Shown one piece after another: positions 34,391 to 43,726 of a DNA stretch of 64,000 nucleotides (position 1 is the first letter of the stretch; every line of letters begins with the position of its first letter). The DNA lies in contig NZ_JAHXYW010000002.1 in the NCBI RefSeq assembly GCF_019969725.1, positions 248,001-312,000 on the forward strand, in the 5' to 3' direction. The notes beneath the pieces are model-generated. The model was given only the letters and a program-made list of their open reading frames with translations, did not search any database and was not told the origin of the DNA. The DNA comes from Neobacillus bataviensis (GTDB lineage: Bacteria > Bacillota > Bacilli > Bacillales_B > DSM-18226). Made by a program: the position numbers and the translations under genes.

Positions 34391-36052
34391 ATGCTTAAGA
34401 AAGTTTTGTCTGTAGTATTATGGCTTGTACTTTTGATTTCCATTGTCGGGTGTACAAAAGACCAAAGCGCCAGCAGCAAACCAAACAAGTCAGGCAGCAA
34501 GGATTTGTCCCCAGTAACCTTTACTTATTTTAATGCAGGCACCCCAGGTAAAAACATGAACACTAATGAAACAACCATTGGTAAAAAATTAGAAGAACAA
34601 ACAGGTGTTAATTTCAAGGTTGAATATCTTGTAGGTGATTTAAATACTAAAATTGGGACAATGATCGCCAGTGGAAAATATCCGGACATACTATCACCCG
34701 ATGCTGGAATTGATAAAGTTTTGGATGCCGGCGGGTTGATTGATCTTACTGACTTAATCGAGAAGCATGCTCCGAATCTAAAAAAATTGTATGGTCCATA
34801 TCTTAATAGAATGAAAGATAATGATGGAAAAATCTATTTCATTCCATTTAACGCACCACAAAGTTTTGTAGCAGATCCAAATATTACACAAGGTGCCTTT
34901 TGGATCCAACGTGGCATTCTAAAAGAAGCCGGTTATCCAAAAATCAAGACGCTTGATGAATACTTCAATCTGATTGAACAGTATCAACTAAAGCATCCAA
35001 AGGTGGATGGGGCATCAACGATTGGTTTTACAGCTCTAACATATGACTGGCGTTTCTATGCTCTCTCAAACGTACCTAACCATTTAGCCGGCTATCCAAA
35101 TGATGGGGAAGTAATGGTTGATATGGAAACACATAAAACTTCCGTATATGCTGACAAAGATGAAACAATGCGTTACCTGCAAAAATTAAATGAATTGAAT
35201 AGCAAAGGCCTTTTTGATAAAGAGGCATTTGTGGCAAACTATGATGAATACTTAGCTAAAATTTCATCCGGACGCGTGTTAGGATTCTTCGATTATGGCT
35301 GGGAAGTTCAACAGGCATTGGATAATTTAAAAGCAGCAGGAAATGACGACAAGCGTTACATGCCGCTGCCAATTACGTTTGATGGTCAAAAAGATCAATA
35401 TATTGATCCGATGACGTTTATCAATAACCGTGGAATTGGTATTACTGTTAGTGCCAAAGACCCTGTGCGTATAATTAAATATTTTGATAATCTTGCCAAA
35501 GAGGAAAATCAAAAGTTAGCATTTTGGGGCATTAAAGATGAAACATATAGTGTGAATGACAAAGGAAGATTCTATCAAACTCCCGAACAAGCTGCTAGGA
35601 CAGCAGATCAAAAATATCGTGAAGATTCTGGATTAAAAATGTTTGAATATTACTGGCCGCATGGAGACGGACTATATAGTGATGGAAATGCTTGGAATCC
35701 ATCAAAACAGCCGGAAGTTGCTACAATGTCTTATACAGATGGCGACAAAGCGATTCTAAAAGCTTATGGTGCAACAGTATTCTCTGACTTGTTTGCAAAA
35801 CCTGATGACCGTCCATGGTATCCAACCTGGAGTGCAAGCATTGAACAAGGTTCCGCGCCTCAAATTTACGGAACAAAAAAGACCGAATTAATTAAGAAAT
35901 ACTTTCCCAAATTAGTCTTATCTTCACCTTCAAAATTCGACTCAGTTTGGAAGGAATATACAAAAGAATTTAAATCCTTGGATACAAAGTCATTCGAAAA
36001 ATTCATGGATAAAGTCGTCGAGGACCGCATTAAGGAAGCAGATAACAAGTAA
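34391..36052 (+). CDS. LplA-type extracellular solute-binding lipoprotein
   Basis: 553 residues, long for a binding protein and typical of the LplA/YtcQ group. Signal peptide with lipobox SIVGC, C21 lipidated. Mature features: VTFTYFNAGTPGKNMN, SGKYPDILSPDAGIDKVLDAGGLIDLTDLIEKHAPN, and a C-terminal IIKKYFP-like and EFKSLD region. LplA-type proteins elsewhere serve aldouronate importers with LplB and YtcP permeases, but none follow here; a terminator comes next. It may therefore act as a sensing partner of the adjacent kinase, or work with permeases encoded elsewhere. Confidence 0.88.
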   Translation: MLKKVLSVVLWLVLLISIVGCTKDQSASSKPNKSGSKDLSPVTFTYFNAGTPGKNMNTNETTIGKKLEEQTGVNFKVEYLVGDLNTKIGTMIASGKYPDILSPDAGIDKVLDAGGLIDLTDLIEKHAPNLKKLYGPYLNRMKDNDGKIYFIPFNAPQSFVADPNITQGAFWIQRGILKEAGYPKIKTLDEYFNLIEQYQLKHPKVDGASTIGFTALTYDWRFYALSNVPNHLAGYPNDGEVMVDMETHKTSVYADKDETMRYLQKLNELNSKGLFDKEAFVANYDEYLAKISSGRVLGFFDYGWEVQQALDNLKAAGNDDKRYMPLPITFDGQKDQYIDPMTFINNRGIGITVSAKDPVRIIKYFDNLAKEENQKLAFWGIKDETYSVNDKGRFYQTPEQAARTADQKYREDSGLKMFEYYWPHGDGLYSDGNAWNPSKQPEVATMSYTDGDKAILKAYGATVFSDLFAKPDDRPWYPTWSASIEQGSAPQIYGTKKTELIKKYFPKLVLSSPSKFDSVWKEYTKEFKSLDTKSFEKFMDKVVEDRIKEADNK

Positions 36053-36071
36053 ATAAACAAGGCGACTAATA

Positions 36072-36112
36072 GAAGGCTGATATGCCAATTGGCTATATCG
36101 GTCTTCTTTTTT
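36072..36112 (+). terminator. Terminator after LplA-type gene
   Basis: An imperfect stem GAAGGCTGATAT-GCC/GGC-TATATCGGTCTTC around AATT, followed by TTTTTT. Confidence 0.8.
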
Positions 36113-36399
36113 ACATTTAACTATATTAGAAAGAGACGCATCTTTAGTAATTTAAGTAAAACATATAGTTTGTTGGGTATATAAACAATGTATGGGTTGA
36201 TAGAATGAATGTTGTAAAGTAATCCTGCAGTTAATTTTGATTCAAATTTGAAAGCCCTTTCTTCACTTATCTGCTGGAAATAATGAAATAGGAGGTGTCA
36301 TTAGAGGGCTAGGTTCATTATCAGAAGTGGATATGTTTTATTATCAAAATTTTTTTTGAATGGACATTTGAAACAAGTTTTTTGAGAGGATGATATAGT
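36113..36399. promoter_or_regulatory. Noncoding region before secreted deacetylase, with a cre-like site
   Basis: No gene is seen in this stretch. TTGAAAGCCCTTTCT (36248-36262) matches the cre consensus except for one base of the central CG. AGGAGGTGTC at about 36291 resembles a ribosome site, but no frame of useful length follows it. The deacetylase promoter must lie here; no clear -35/-10 pair was found. Confidence 0.4.
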
Positions 36400-37161
36400 A
36401 TGAAAAAAATATTCAGTCTCCTTCTTGTATTCCTACTGATGATAGTTTCTAGTAAAAGCCATATAACATTGGCATCAGCTGAAAATTCAACAGCTGTAAA
36501 GATTCCGGTTATGTTATATCATGTCGTTGAACCAAATCCAGATCCGAACAATCCATATCAATATCCTCTTGCAGAATTTGAAAAAGAAATGGCCTACCTT
36601 AAGGAGAATGGCTATCGGACATTAACGATGAAGCAATATTTTAACATCCTCGATAAAAAAGCTGCAATGCCTGAAAAACCAATTTTACTAACATTTGATG
36701 ATAATTCAAGTGACTTTTACCAATATATTTTCCCTATCCTGCAAAAATACGGTATGAAGGCTACTGAATTTACGGTTTCAAACTGGGTAAATGGAAGCTG
36801 GAATATGACGGCTAGCCAGATGCTGACAATCATGGAAAATGGAGTTGATATCCAAAATCATTCCGTAACACACACTTTCCTAGCTAACTTAGGCAGAGAG
36901 CAACAATATGCAGAAATCAATAATGCGACAATAGCATTAAAAGAGTTAACAGGAAGGACAACAAATGTATTTGCCTATCCTTATGGTAATTATAATGCCG
37001 ATACCATCTCTGTCCTGAAAGAATTAGGATTTAAAGGAGCCTTCAAAGTAGGAGGAGGCATAAGTACCGACCAGAGTGATCGATATCAAATACCTCGAAT
37101 CATGATGCTTCAGAACCATACTTTGGACGACTTTATTAGAATGGTTACAATTGGGGACTAG
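36400..37161 (+). CDS. Secreted CE4 polysaccharide deacetylase
   Basis: 253 residues with a signal peptide (KKIFSLLLVFLLMIVSS..., cleavage near LASA-EN). NodB-type fold of the IcaB/PgaB subgroup: IPVMLYHVV, TFDDNSSDFYQYIFPIL (motif 1, where the usual Gly after DD is Asn), IQNHSVTHTFL (metal His pair), and FAYPYGNYN. The catalytic and metal residues are therefore kept. It is placed 76 bp ahead of the secreted xylanase, with no terminator between, suggesting deacetylation of acetylxylan outside the cell; a cell-wall glycan substrate is the alternative. Confidence 0.85.
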   Translation: MKKIFSLLLVFLLMIVSSKSHITLASAENSTAVKIPVMLYHVVEPNPDPNNPYQYPLAEFEKEMAYLKENGYRTLTMKQYFNILDKKAAMPEKPILLTFDDNSSDFYQYIFPILQKYGMKATEFTVSNWVNGSWNMTASQMLTIMENGVDIQNHSVTHTFLANLGREQQYAEINNATIALKELTGRTTNVFAYPYGNYNADTISVLKELGFKGAFKVGGGISTDQSDRYQIPRIMMLQNHTLDDFIRMVTIGD

Positions 37162-37222
37162 AAGCTAGGAGTTTATTAGTTTGTCAGATTTTGAATAACC
37201 TTTTCAAAAATATATTTCTTAA

Positions 37223-38488
<1,266 letters not shown>

Positions 38489-38492
38489 GATA

Positions 38493-38528
38493 AAAAAATC
38501 AGCTCTGAGGTTTTGGAGCTGATTTTTT
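38493..38528 (+). terminator. Terminator of the xylanase gene
   Basis: A 13-bp stem AAAAAATCAGCTC/GAGCTGATTTTTT with a 10-nt loop, directly after the stop. Confidence 0.92.
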
Positions 38529-38542
38529 AATAGTTGTGGATT

Positions 38543-38750
38543 GGAAGCCCTATTGAGGACATTTCTGCTGATTTTTAAACTAGATTTGTCCCCAAGGAGC
38601 CTTATTAAGGACATTTCTATTGATTTTTAAACTAGATTTGTCCCCAAGAAGCCCTATTGAGGACATTTCTATTGATTTTTAAACTAGATTTGTCCCCAAG
38701 AAGCCCTATTAAGGACATTTCTGTTGATTTTTAAACTAGTTTTGTCCCCA
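38543..38750. repeat. Tandem array 2: four exact 52-bp units
   Basis: Units begin at 38543, 38595, 38647 and 38699; 208 bp is exactly four units. Each contains AAGCCCTATT(G/A)AGGACATT and ends TTTGTCCCCA. TTGAGGACA and TGTCCCCAA can pair as imperfect arms about 43 bp apart, similar in placement to array 1. Differences between units are scattered substitutions with no indels. The array lies between the xylanase terminator and the terminator of a convergent small gene. Confidence 0.92.
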
Positions 38751-38765
38751 AGATCTTATTAATGC

Positions 38766-38802
38766 AAGAAAAGGAATTGTTCATATGACAATTCCTTTTC
38801 TT
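38766..38802 (-). terminator. Terminator of the 51-residue membrane protein gene
   Basis: A perfect 15-bp stem AAGAAAAGGAATTGT/ACAATTCCTTTTCTT with a 7-nt loop, 10 bp past the small minus-strand gene. The T-rich arm suits the minus strand. Confidence 0.85.
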
Positions 38803-38811
38803 AATATCTAT

Positions 38812-38967
38812 TCATGGTCCATAAGAGTTGTGGTTTTCTGGTGGATATTCTTTTATTTTCCCTCTAAGCTGCAATTCATCTGGTGGAGTCGACCCAGATC
38901 TTTTATCAAAATAAATGGCAATTCCTCCTAAAATAAAGACAGGCATCAGTATATATAACCAAATCAT
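38812..38967 (-). CDS. Small membrane protein, 51 residues
   Basis: The frame starts MIWLYILMPVFILGGIAIYF, a single transmembrane segment, followed by DKRSGSTPPDELQLRGKI and a polar tail ending SYGP. A near-perfect GGAGGTGTTATA site precedes the ATG and a strong terminator follows, so the gene is well supported despite its size. Likely N-out or N-in bitopic protein. I do not recognise a named family. Confidence 0.78.
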   Translation of the reverse strand: MIWLYILMPVFILGGIAIYFDKRSGSTPPDELQLRGKIKEYPPENHNSYGP

Positions 38968-39125
38968 TATAACACCTCCAAAAGCTTATTATAAATATTA
39001 TATTATAAAATTAACTTTTTTTTACAATTTTTCAAAAAACGAAACTGCATGTTGGCAGAAAATTTATTTCTATCGTTACAGGAAAATCATATATATAGAG
39101 TAAAAGTTAACAGGAGTAAAGAACA

Positions 39126-40388
39126 TTGGACAAACAAAATAGCCGATTTAGATGGGTTGTATTTGCTTCGGTATTGTTCACTTATTTGTTAATGTCGAGC
39201 CAACGGACCGCTCCGGGATTGATTACAGATCAAGTGATGAGGGATTTTCATGTAACAGCTTCAACGATTGGGATACTGACAAGTATGCAATTTTTCGTGT
39301 ACACTGGTTTGCAAATTCCGATGGGTGTTTTGGCTGATCGTTTTGGTCCCAATTTTTTTCTCATAGCAGGTGCAACACTTACAGGCATAGGCACAATCAT
39401 TTATAGTTTGGGTACGGATGAATTTGTCCTGTTTTTTGCCAGAATATTGACGGGGGCTGGTGATGCGACCATCTGGGTCAATATGGTGTTAATAATGAGC
39501 CAGTGGTTTAATGCAAAGGAGTTTGTTCGATTAATTGGTCTCGCTGGAATGACAGGAAGCCTTGGTTTCCTTTTGGCGACAGTCCCTTTCTCCGAATGGA
39601 TTGATTTGCTTGGTTGGAGGGCGGCCTTTTTTTCAGCGGGACTATTATTATGTTTTTGTGGCATTCTCCTTTATTTTGTCCTGTTAAAAAAAACAAACGA
39701 ATTAGCATTTGTAAAAAATAAAATACAACATGAAAAAACGTTCGATTTATTACAAAGAATATTTTCGAATCGGCAGGCCTGGGCTTTATTTCTTTGTCAC
39801 TTTGGGGTTGTCGGTGCGTATGTTGGATTTATCAGTTCCTGGGCAGTGCCCTATGGGATGGATGTGTATGGAATGACCCGTTCCGGTGCGAGTCAGCTCA
39901 TTATGATTGGTCTTATCGGGGCTCTTATAGGAGCCCCTCTAACCAGCTGGATATCAAGTCGGTTAGAGACTACTAAACTTCCCTATGTCATTGTTCATAT
40001 CTTTATGTTATTAAGTTGGTCTACCTTTCTATTATTTAGAGGGAATCCGCCCCTTTTCGTTCTCAGTGTGCTGTTCTTTATCATTGGCTATGGATATGGG
40101 GCAAGTGCGTTAACGTTTGCTGCCGTTCGTCAATCTTTTCCGATCATAGAATCTGGCATTGTCTCTGGGGTTGCGAATACCGGTGGTTTTCTAAGTGCTG
40201 TACTGCTGCCAAGCATCTTTGGAAATGTATTGGATCATTTTCAGTCTGCCTCCGGCAGTATTAGTGAGGGATACTACTTCGGTTTCATCACCCCTGTAAT
40301 CTTCTCCATGATTGGCTTGATTGGAGTGATTTCTATTAAGGAAAAGCGTCAGGATGCAGAACATAAAACCAATATCCATTTATCTTAA
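39126..40388 (+). CDS. MFS transporter
   Basis: 420 residues, 12 predicted transmembrane segments. The loop 2-3 signature is GVLADRFGPNFFLIAGA, preceded by QFFVYTGLQIPMG. The general layout (RTAPGLITDQVMRDFHVTASTIGILTSMQFFVY) fits the anion:cation or sugar-phosphate-like MFS group. The substrate is unknown. The TTG start follows CAGGAG. It is a single gene between the repeat-array region and a bidirectional terminator. Confidence 0.88.
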   Translation: MDKQNSRFRWVVFASVLFTYLLMSSQRTAPGLITDQVMRDFHVTASTIGILTSMQFFVYTGLQIPMGVLADRFGPNFFLIAGATLTGIGTIIYSLGTDEFVLFFARILTGAGDATIWVNMVLIMSQWFNAKEFVRLIGLAGMTGSLGFLLATVPFSEWIDLLGWRAAFFSAGLLLCFCGILLYFVLLKKTNELAFVKNKIQHEKTFDLLQRIFSNRQAWALFLCHFGVVGAYVGFISSWAVPYGMDVYGMTRSGASQLIMIGLIGALIGAPLTSWISSRLETTKLPYVIVHIFMLLSWSTFLLFRGNPPLFVLSVLFFIIGYGYGASALTFAAVRQSFPIIESGIVSGVANTGGFLSAVLLPSIFGNVLDHFQSASGSISEGYYFGFITPVIFSMIGLIGVISIKEKRQDAEHKTNIHLS

Positions 40389-40392
40389 TTAA

Positions 40393-40426
40393 AAAGGGAG
40401 ATCGTTTTTAATAACAATCTCCCTTT
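40393..40426. terminator. Bidirectional terminator
   Basis: A 10-bp stem AAAGGGAGAT/ATCTCCCTTT with a 14-nt loop between convergent genes. Confidence 0.8.
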
Positions 40427-40430
40427 AATA

Positions 40431-41003
40431 TTAGTTGTTTTTCAGAATCGTGTTAGCTTCCTGCTGCAGGAAATCCTCGGTTGAAACGACATGGGCATAA
40501 ATTCCGTTAAGTGCACTGATAAACGCATAATGAACCTGATCAGCCGGTACTTTCTTTTCTTGATAAGATAAGTCCCTTGTAGTGCATGCATCTTCAATAA
40601 GCGTAACTTCAAAACCTAGATCCCTTGCAGCTCTGACGGTGGCATCGATGCACATATGCGTCATCATACCGCAAATCACTAGCTTAGTGACTCCATTTTC
40701 TCTTAATTTGTTTTCTAATTCTGTCTTGAAAAAGCTGTTGGGTCTATGTTTTACGATAATACTTTCATGCTGTAACGGTAAAACAGCTTCATTTATTTTG
40801 GCCCCATCTGTGTCTGAAAGAAAGAAGGTTGCTCCTTCTTGAATTGAGATATGCTGAATATGAAAAATAGGATGATTCTTCTGTCTGAACCAATCAAGGA
40901 TTTTACCTGCATTAACAGCTGCTTTTCCAGGATTGCTTAATTCCATTTTTCCATTTGGAAAGTAATCATTTTGAATATCAACTAAGATTAAAGCTGTTCT
41001 CAT
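40431..41003 (-). CDS. Isochorismatase-fold cysteine hydrolase
   Basis: 190 residues from the ATG at 41003 (GGGGTGG at 5-7 nt); an ATG six codons upstream is less likely. The catalytic triad is D9 (LVDIQND), K85 (IVKHRPNSF) and C118 (GMMTHMCIDAT). Family members include nicotinamidase, isochorismatase and various amidohydrolases; the ELENKLRENGV and IDATVRAARDLG elements do not fix the substrate. It is divergent from an Lrp-type regulator that may control it. Confidence 0.9.
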   Translation of the reverse strand: MRTALILVDIQNDYFPNGKMELSNPGKAAVNAGKILDWFRQKNHPIFHIQHISIQEGATFFLSDTDGAKINEAVLPLQHESIIVKHRPNSFFKTELENKLRENGVTKLVICGMMTHMCIDATVRAARDLGFEVTLIEDACTTRDLSYQEKKVPADQVHYAFISALNGIYAHVVSTEDFLQQEANTILKNN

Positions 41004-41120
41004 TTTTTTCCACCCCATCAAAAATTGATTATAATATTATCATAGATAATCTCTTGATTTTAATCGATACTTTGATGAAACACTTTTAGCTAAAATAATT
41101 TCATGGTGAAAGGAATTTAT

Positions 41121-41567
41121 ATGGAACTTGATCAAATTGATTTTCAAATCCTCCGGTTATTAAACGAAAATTCACGTATTCAATGGAAAGACTTAGGGGA
41201 AAAAATTCATATGACTGGACAGGCAGTAGGGAATCGTATTAGAAAACTTGAAGAAAGTGGAGTCATTAAGGCCTACTCTCTCATAGTCGATGAAATGAAA
41301 TTAGGGCTTATGTTTACCGCGTTTGTCATCATTCATATGAAAACAGCCAATCATGATTTGTTTATCCGTTTTATTAAGGAGCGAAATGAGGTAGTTGAAG
41401 CTCACCGAATATCAGGGAAAGGATGTTACCATTTAAAAGTAATCGTTAAATCCCAAGATCAATTGAATCTGTTTCTTAATAAACTTCTCGAGCATGGGAA
41501 CTACAGTTTAAATCTATCCATTCAAGAGATTAAACAGCAGAATCCGTTGACAGCTACAATACAATGA
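41121..41567 (+). CDS. Lrp/AsnC family transcriptional regulator
   Basis: 148 residues from the ATG at 41121 (AAAGGA at 7 nt). The N-terminal helix-turn-helix is DFQILRLLNENSRIQWKDLGEKIHMTGQAVGNRIRKLEESGVI, followed by the RAM domain (about 65-140). Such proteins bind DNA as multimers and often sense amino acids. The divergent arrangement with the isochorismatase-fold gene suggests local control. It has a strong terminator. Confidence 0.9.
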   Translation: MELDQIDFQILRLLNENSRIQWKDLGEKIHMTGQAVGNRIRKLEESGVIKAYSLIVDEMKLGLMFTAFVIIHMKTANHDLFIRFIKERNEVVEAHRISGKGCYHLKVIVKSQDQLNLFLNKLLEHGNYSLNLSIQEIKQQNPLTATIQ

Positions 41568-41570
41568 TAC

Positions 41571-41610
41571 AAAAAGAGTTAATACATGATCCTATGTATT
41601 AACTCTTTTT
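41571..41610 (+). terminator. Terminator after Lrp-type gene
   Basis: A perfect 17-bp stem AAAAAGAGTTAATACAT/ATGTATTAACTCTTTTT with a 6-nt loop. Confidence 0.92.
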
Positions 41611-41622
41611 TATTTCTAGTTG

Positions 41623-41883
41623 TCATGGCTGGCTCCAAAAAAGTGTAGAAGCTAAGGGAAGTATTACTGCCCATAAGAGTACAAGGAAATTTCCAAGTAT
41701 CCCGACTATTTTTAAAGATTTTTTCTTACTAAAAAAACCTGTAATCAGACCAATAAGCGGAAGAATCAATCCTATGAAAATTATGATTGAATTTGAGAAT
41801 AAATCTTCATTAAAAAACCAGGCTGAGTAACCTAAAAAGGATATTGCAAATGAAACAACTGAAATGAAACCCAACTTTTTCAT
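41623..41883 (-). CDS. Small membrane protein, 86 residues
   Basis: ATG at 41883 chosen because AAAAGG lies 7 nt upstream; earlier in-frame ATGs fit less well. It has three hydrophobic segments (LGFISVVSFAISFLGYSAWF, NSIIIFIGLILPLIGLITGFF, IVGILGNFLVLLWAVILPL) separated by short polar turns with KKK. It resembles generic small Bacillus membrane proteins; no family recognised and no functional clue from neighbours. Confidence 0.7.
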   Translation of the reverse strand: MKKLGFISVVSFAISFLGYSAWFFNEDLFSNSIIIFIGLILPLIGLITGFFSKKKSLKIVGILGNFLVLLWAVILPLASTLFWSQP

Positions 41884-41980
41884 ATCCATCCCTTTTCGTT
41901 GTTTATATTTTATCATAAAAATTAACAATTTTGTTGTAATTTTACACTATTCTTTCGACCTTTGAGTGATAGTTATAAAA

Positions 41981-42012
41981 AAAACAGGAAATCATTAACG
42001 ATTTCCTGTTTT
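41981..42012 (-). terminator. Terminator of L,D-transpeptidase gene
   Basis: A perfect 13-bp stem AAAACAGGAAATC/GATTTCCTGTTTT with a 6-nt loop, just past the minus-strand stop. Confidence 0.88.
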
Positions 42013-42017
42013 ATATT

Positions 42018-43466
42018 TTAGTAGATGACTACCGGCTCGTATGTACTGAGATTCTCATACACGGTTTTCATAGCATTTACCGGTGTGTTGACACAGCCAT
42101 GCGATCCTGCTGTTAGATAGGCATTGCTTGCCCAGTTTGACCGAAAGCCGGCGTCGTGGAATCCCTGTCCGTCATTGGTAAAAGGAGCCCAATAATTAAC
42201 TTGTACTTGATAACTCGGTTTTCCTCCAAGTTCTCTGCCCGTTAGTGTGGCAGGTGTCCGTTTATAGAGAATATACCATACTCCTTTTGATGTATCATTA
42301 CCAGTACTGTGTTTGCCGGTAACAACATTTGTTGTGATGGCTAATTTCCCATTTTTGTAAATCCAAATACGCTGCTCAGCAATGGATACTTCTGCATACG
42401 TATCGCCTATGCCATTATTCGTTAACGTGTCAAAACCGTAGCCTTCACCTTTCCAGCCATGACCGATGATATTGGAAGCCGTAACAGTTTTCTCTGCTTT
42501 TTCAAATGCGGCCTGAACCAATGCGGCTTCTTTGTCCACATCCAATGCCCAGCCATAACCTTGCCCTTTTACCGAAATGACTTTACCTGAATGGGTCTTA
42601 AAGGAGAAATTTTTATTCAATGTGGATTGAGTACTATTAATTTCGGCAATTTTCTTGTTAATATCGCTTGGGTCAATGGTCACCTTCATGTCCTTTGACA
42701 CAGAGGCAGTTTTAATTAGTTCGCTGGCTTTTAACGTATGAACTTTATCTTGCACCTTATAATCGACCGTCTGGGCAAGGAGTCCTTGAAGCTTTTTCTG
42801 TTCATTTTTGATAACCTGACTGTCCTCTTTGATTGGCTGTATGTATACAGGTTGAAGACGGATTTCACTCGTATATTTATGCTCATCATAGGCCTTTAAA
42901 AGGCCGGCAACATCATACTGCTCCCCGCTGCTGCTTTTGGAGACAACGATTTTACCTTGTTCCAAATGAACCTCTGCATCTTTCGGAGCTTTTAAGGTCT
43001 TATTCAAAGAAATAAGTTTTTCTTCCACTTGTTTTTTCATTGTTTCGCTGCGGTACTGATCCAAAGTGCCTGGCATTAATGAAAAACTCTTTGCTTTTGA
43101 AGAAGGAAAAAAGCTCTGCTGGTCTTTTAATAATTTTTTGACTTCAGAAAGATCTGAACTCGTAAATTTCATTTCTGTATCGTTTCCATCTAAAATTTGC
43201 TGTTGTCCAACATAGACTACGTTTTTTAATACGGAAGTTTTTAATTTTTTAAGGGCCTGCTCAGCCGTTAGTCCCCCGACCTTTGTGCCATTAATCTTGA
43301 CATTGGCGTTAAAGTGTTTTGCCTGATAATAGCCGATTGCCGCTATTATGATTGCAATAATAATGATGATACCTGTTATAATAAACTTCCAGTTGGCAAA
43401 ACTTTTCTTTGAGTTGCTCCGACGTTTACCCAATTCTTCTACTGATTGATTTAATGCACTTTCCAA
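42018..43466 (-). CDS. L,D-transpeptidase (YkuD) with peptidoglycan-binding repeats
   Basis: 482 residues from a TTG start after GGGAGGG. Short cytoplasmic N-terminus, one transmembrane anchor (about 28-47), then two PG_binding_4-like domains (VKINGTKVGGLTAEQALKKL marks the first). The C-terminal YkuD catalytic domain (about 355-482) has the HDAGFRSNW and GSHGCVNTP motif with catalytic C458. It would form 3-3 crosslinks or attach proteins to peptidoglycan outside the membrane. Single gene with its own terminator. Confidence 0.93.
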   Translation of the reverse strand: MESALNQSVEELGKRRSNSKKSFANWKFIITGIIIIIAIIIAAIGYYQAKHFNANVKINGTKVGGLTAEQALKKLKTSVLKNVVYVGQQQILDGNDTEMKFTSSDLSEVKKLLKDQQSFFPSSKAKSFSLMPGTLDQYRSETMKKQVEEKLISLNKTLKAPKDAEVHLEQGKIVVSKSSSGEQYDVAGLLKAYDEHKYTSEIRLQPVYIQPIKEDSQVIKNEQKKLQGLLAQTVDYKVQDKVHTLKASELIKTASVSKDMKVTIDPSDINKKIAEINSTQSTLNKNFSFKTHSGKVISVKGQGYGWALDVDKEAALVQAAFEKAEKTVTASNIIGHGWKGEGYGFDTLTNNGIGDTYAEVSIAEQRIWIYKNGKLAITTNVVTGKHSTGNDTSKGVWYILYKRTPATLTGRELGGKPSYQVQVNYWAPFTNDGQGFHDAGFRSNWASNAYLTAGSHGCVNTPVNAMKTVYENLSTYEPVVIY

Positions 43467-43661
43467 AAAAATTCCCTCCCGAAACGGTGATCCAGCTCCC
43501 TGCCCACCGTTTTAAAACTTTAGGTCTTACATCCAAAGAATATTACAATTATATTACTCTATTATTACATGATAAATACTATTCTACTAGAAATTTGAGT
43601 CGAACTTTGTCACTATTTGTACACTTGGAAAAATTTATTTAAAGAATGCTAACTAAATCAA

Positions 43662-43695
43662 AAAAAACCCCTTTTAGTTGTGGCTATAAAAGGGG
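43662..43695 (-). terminator. Terminator of MFS gene
   Basis: CCCCTTTTA/TAAAAGGGG stem (43668-43676, 43687-43695), followed on the minus strand by a run of seven Ts. Confidence 0.85.
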
Positions 43696-43726
43696 GAATA
43701 AATGCGAGTTAAATTTGAATTTCTAT

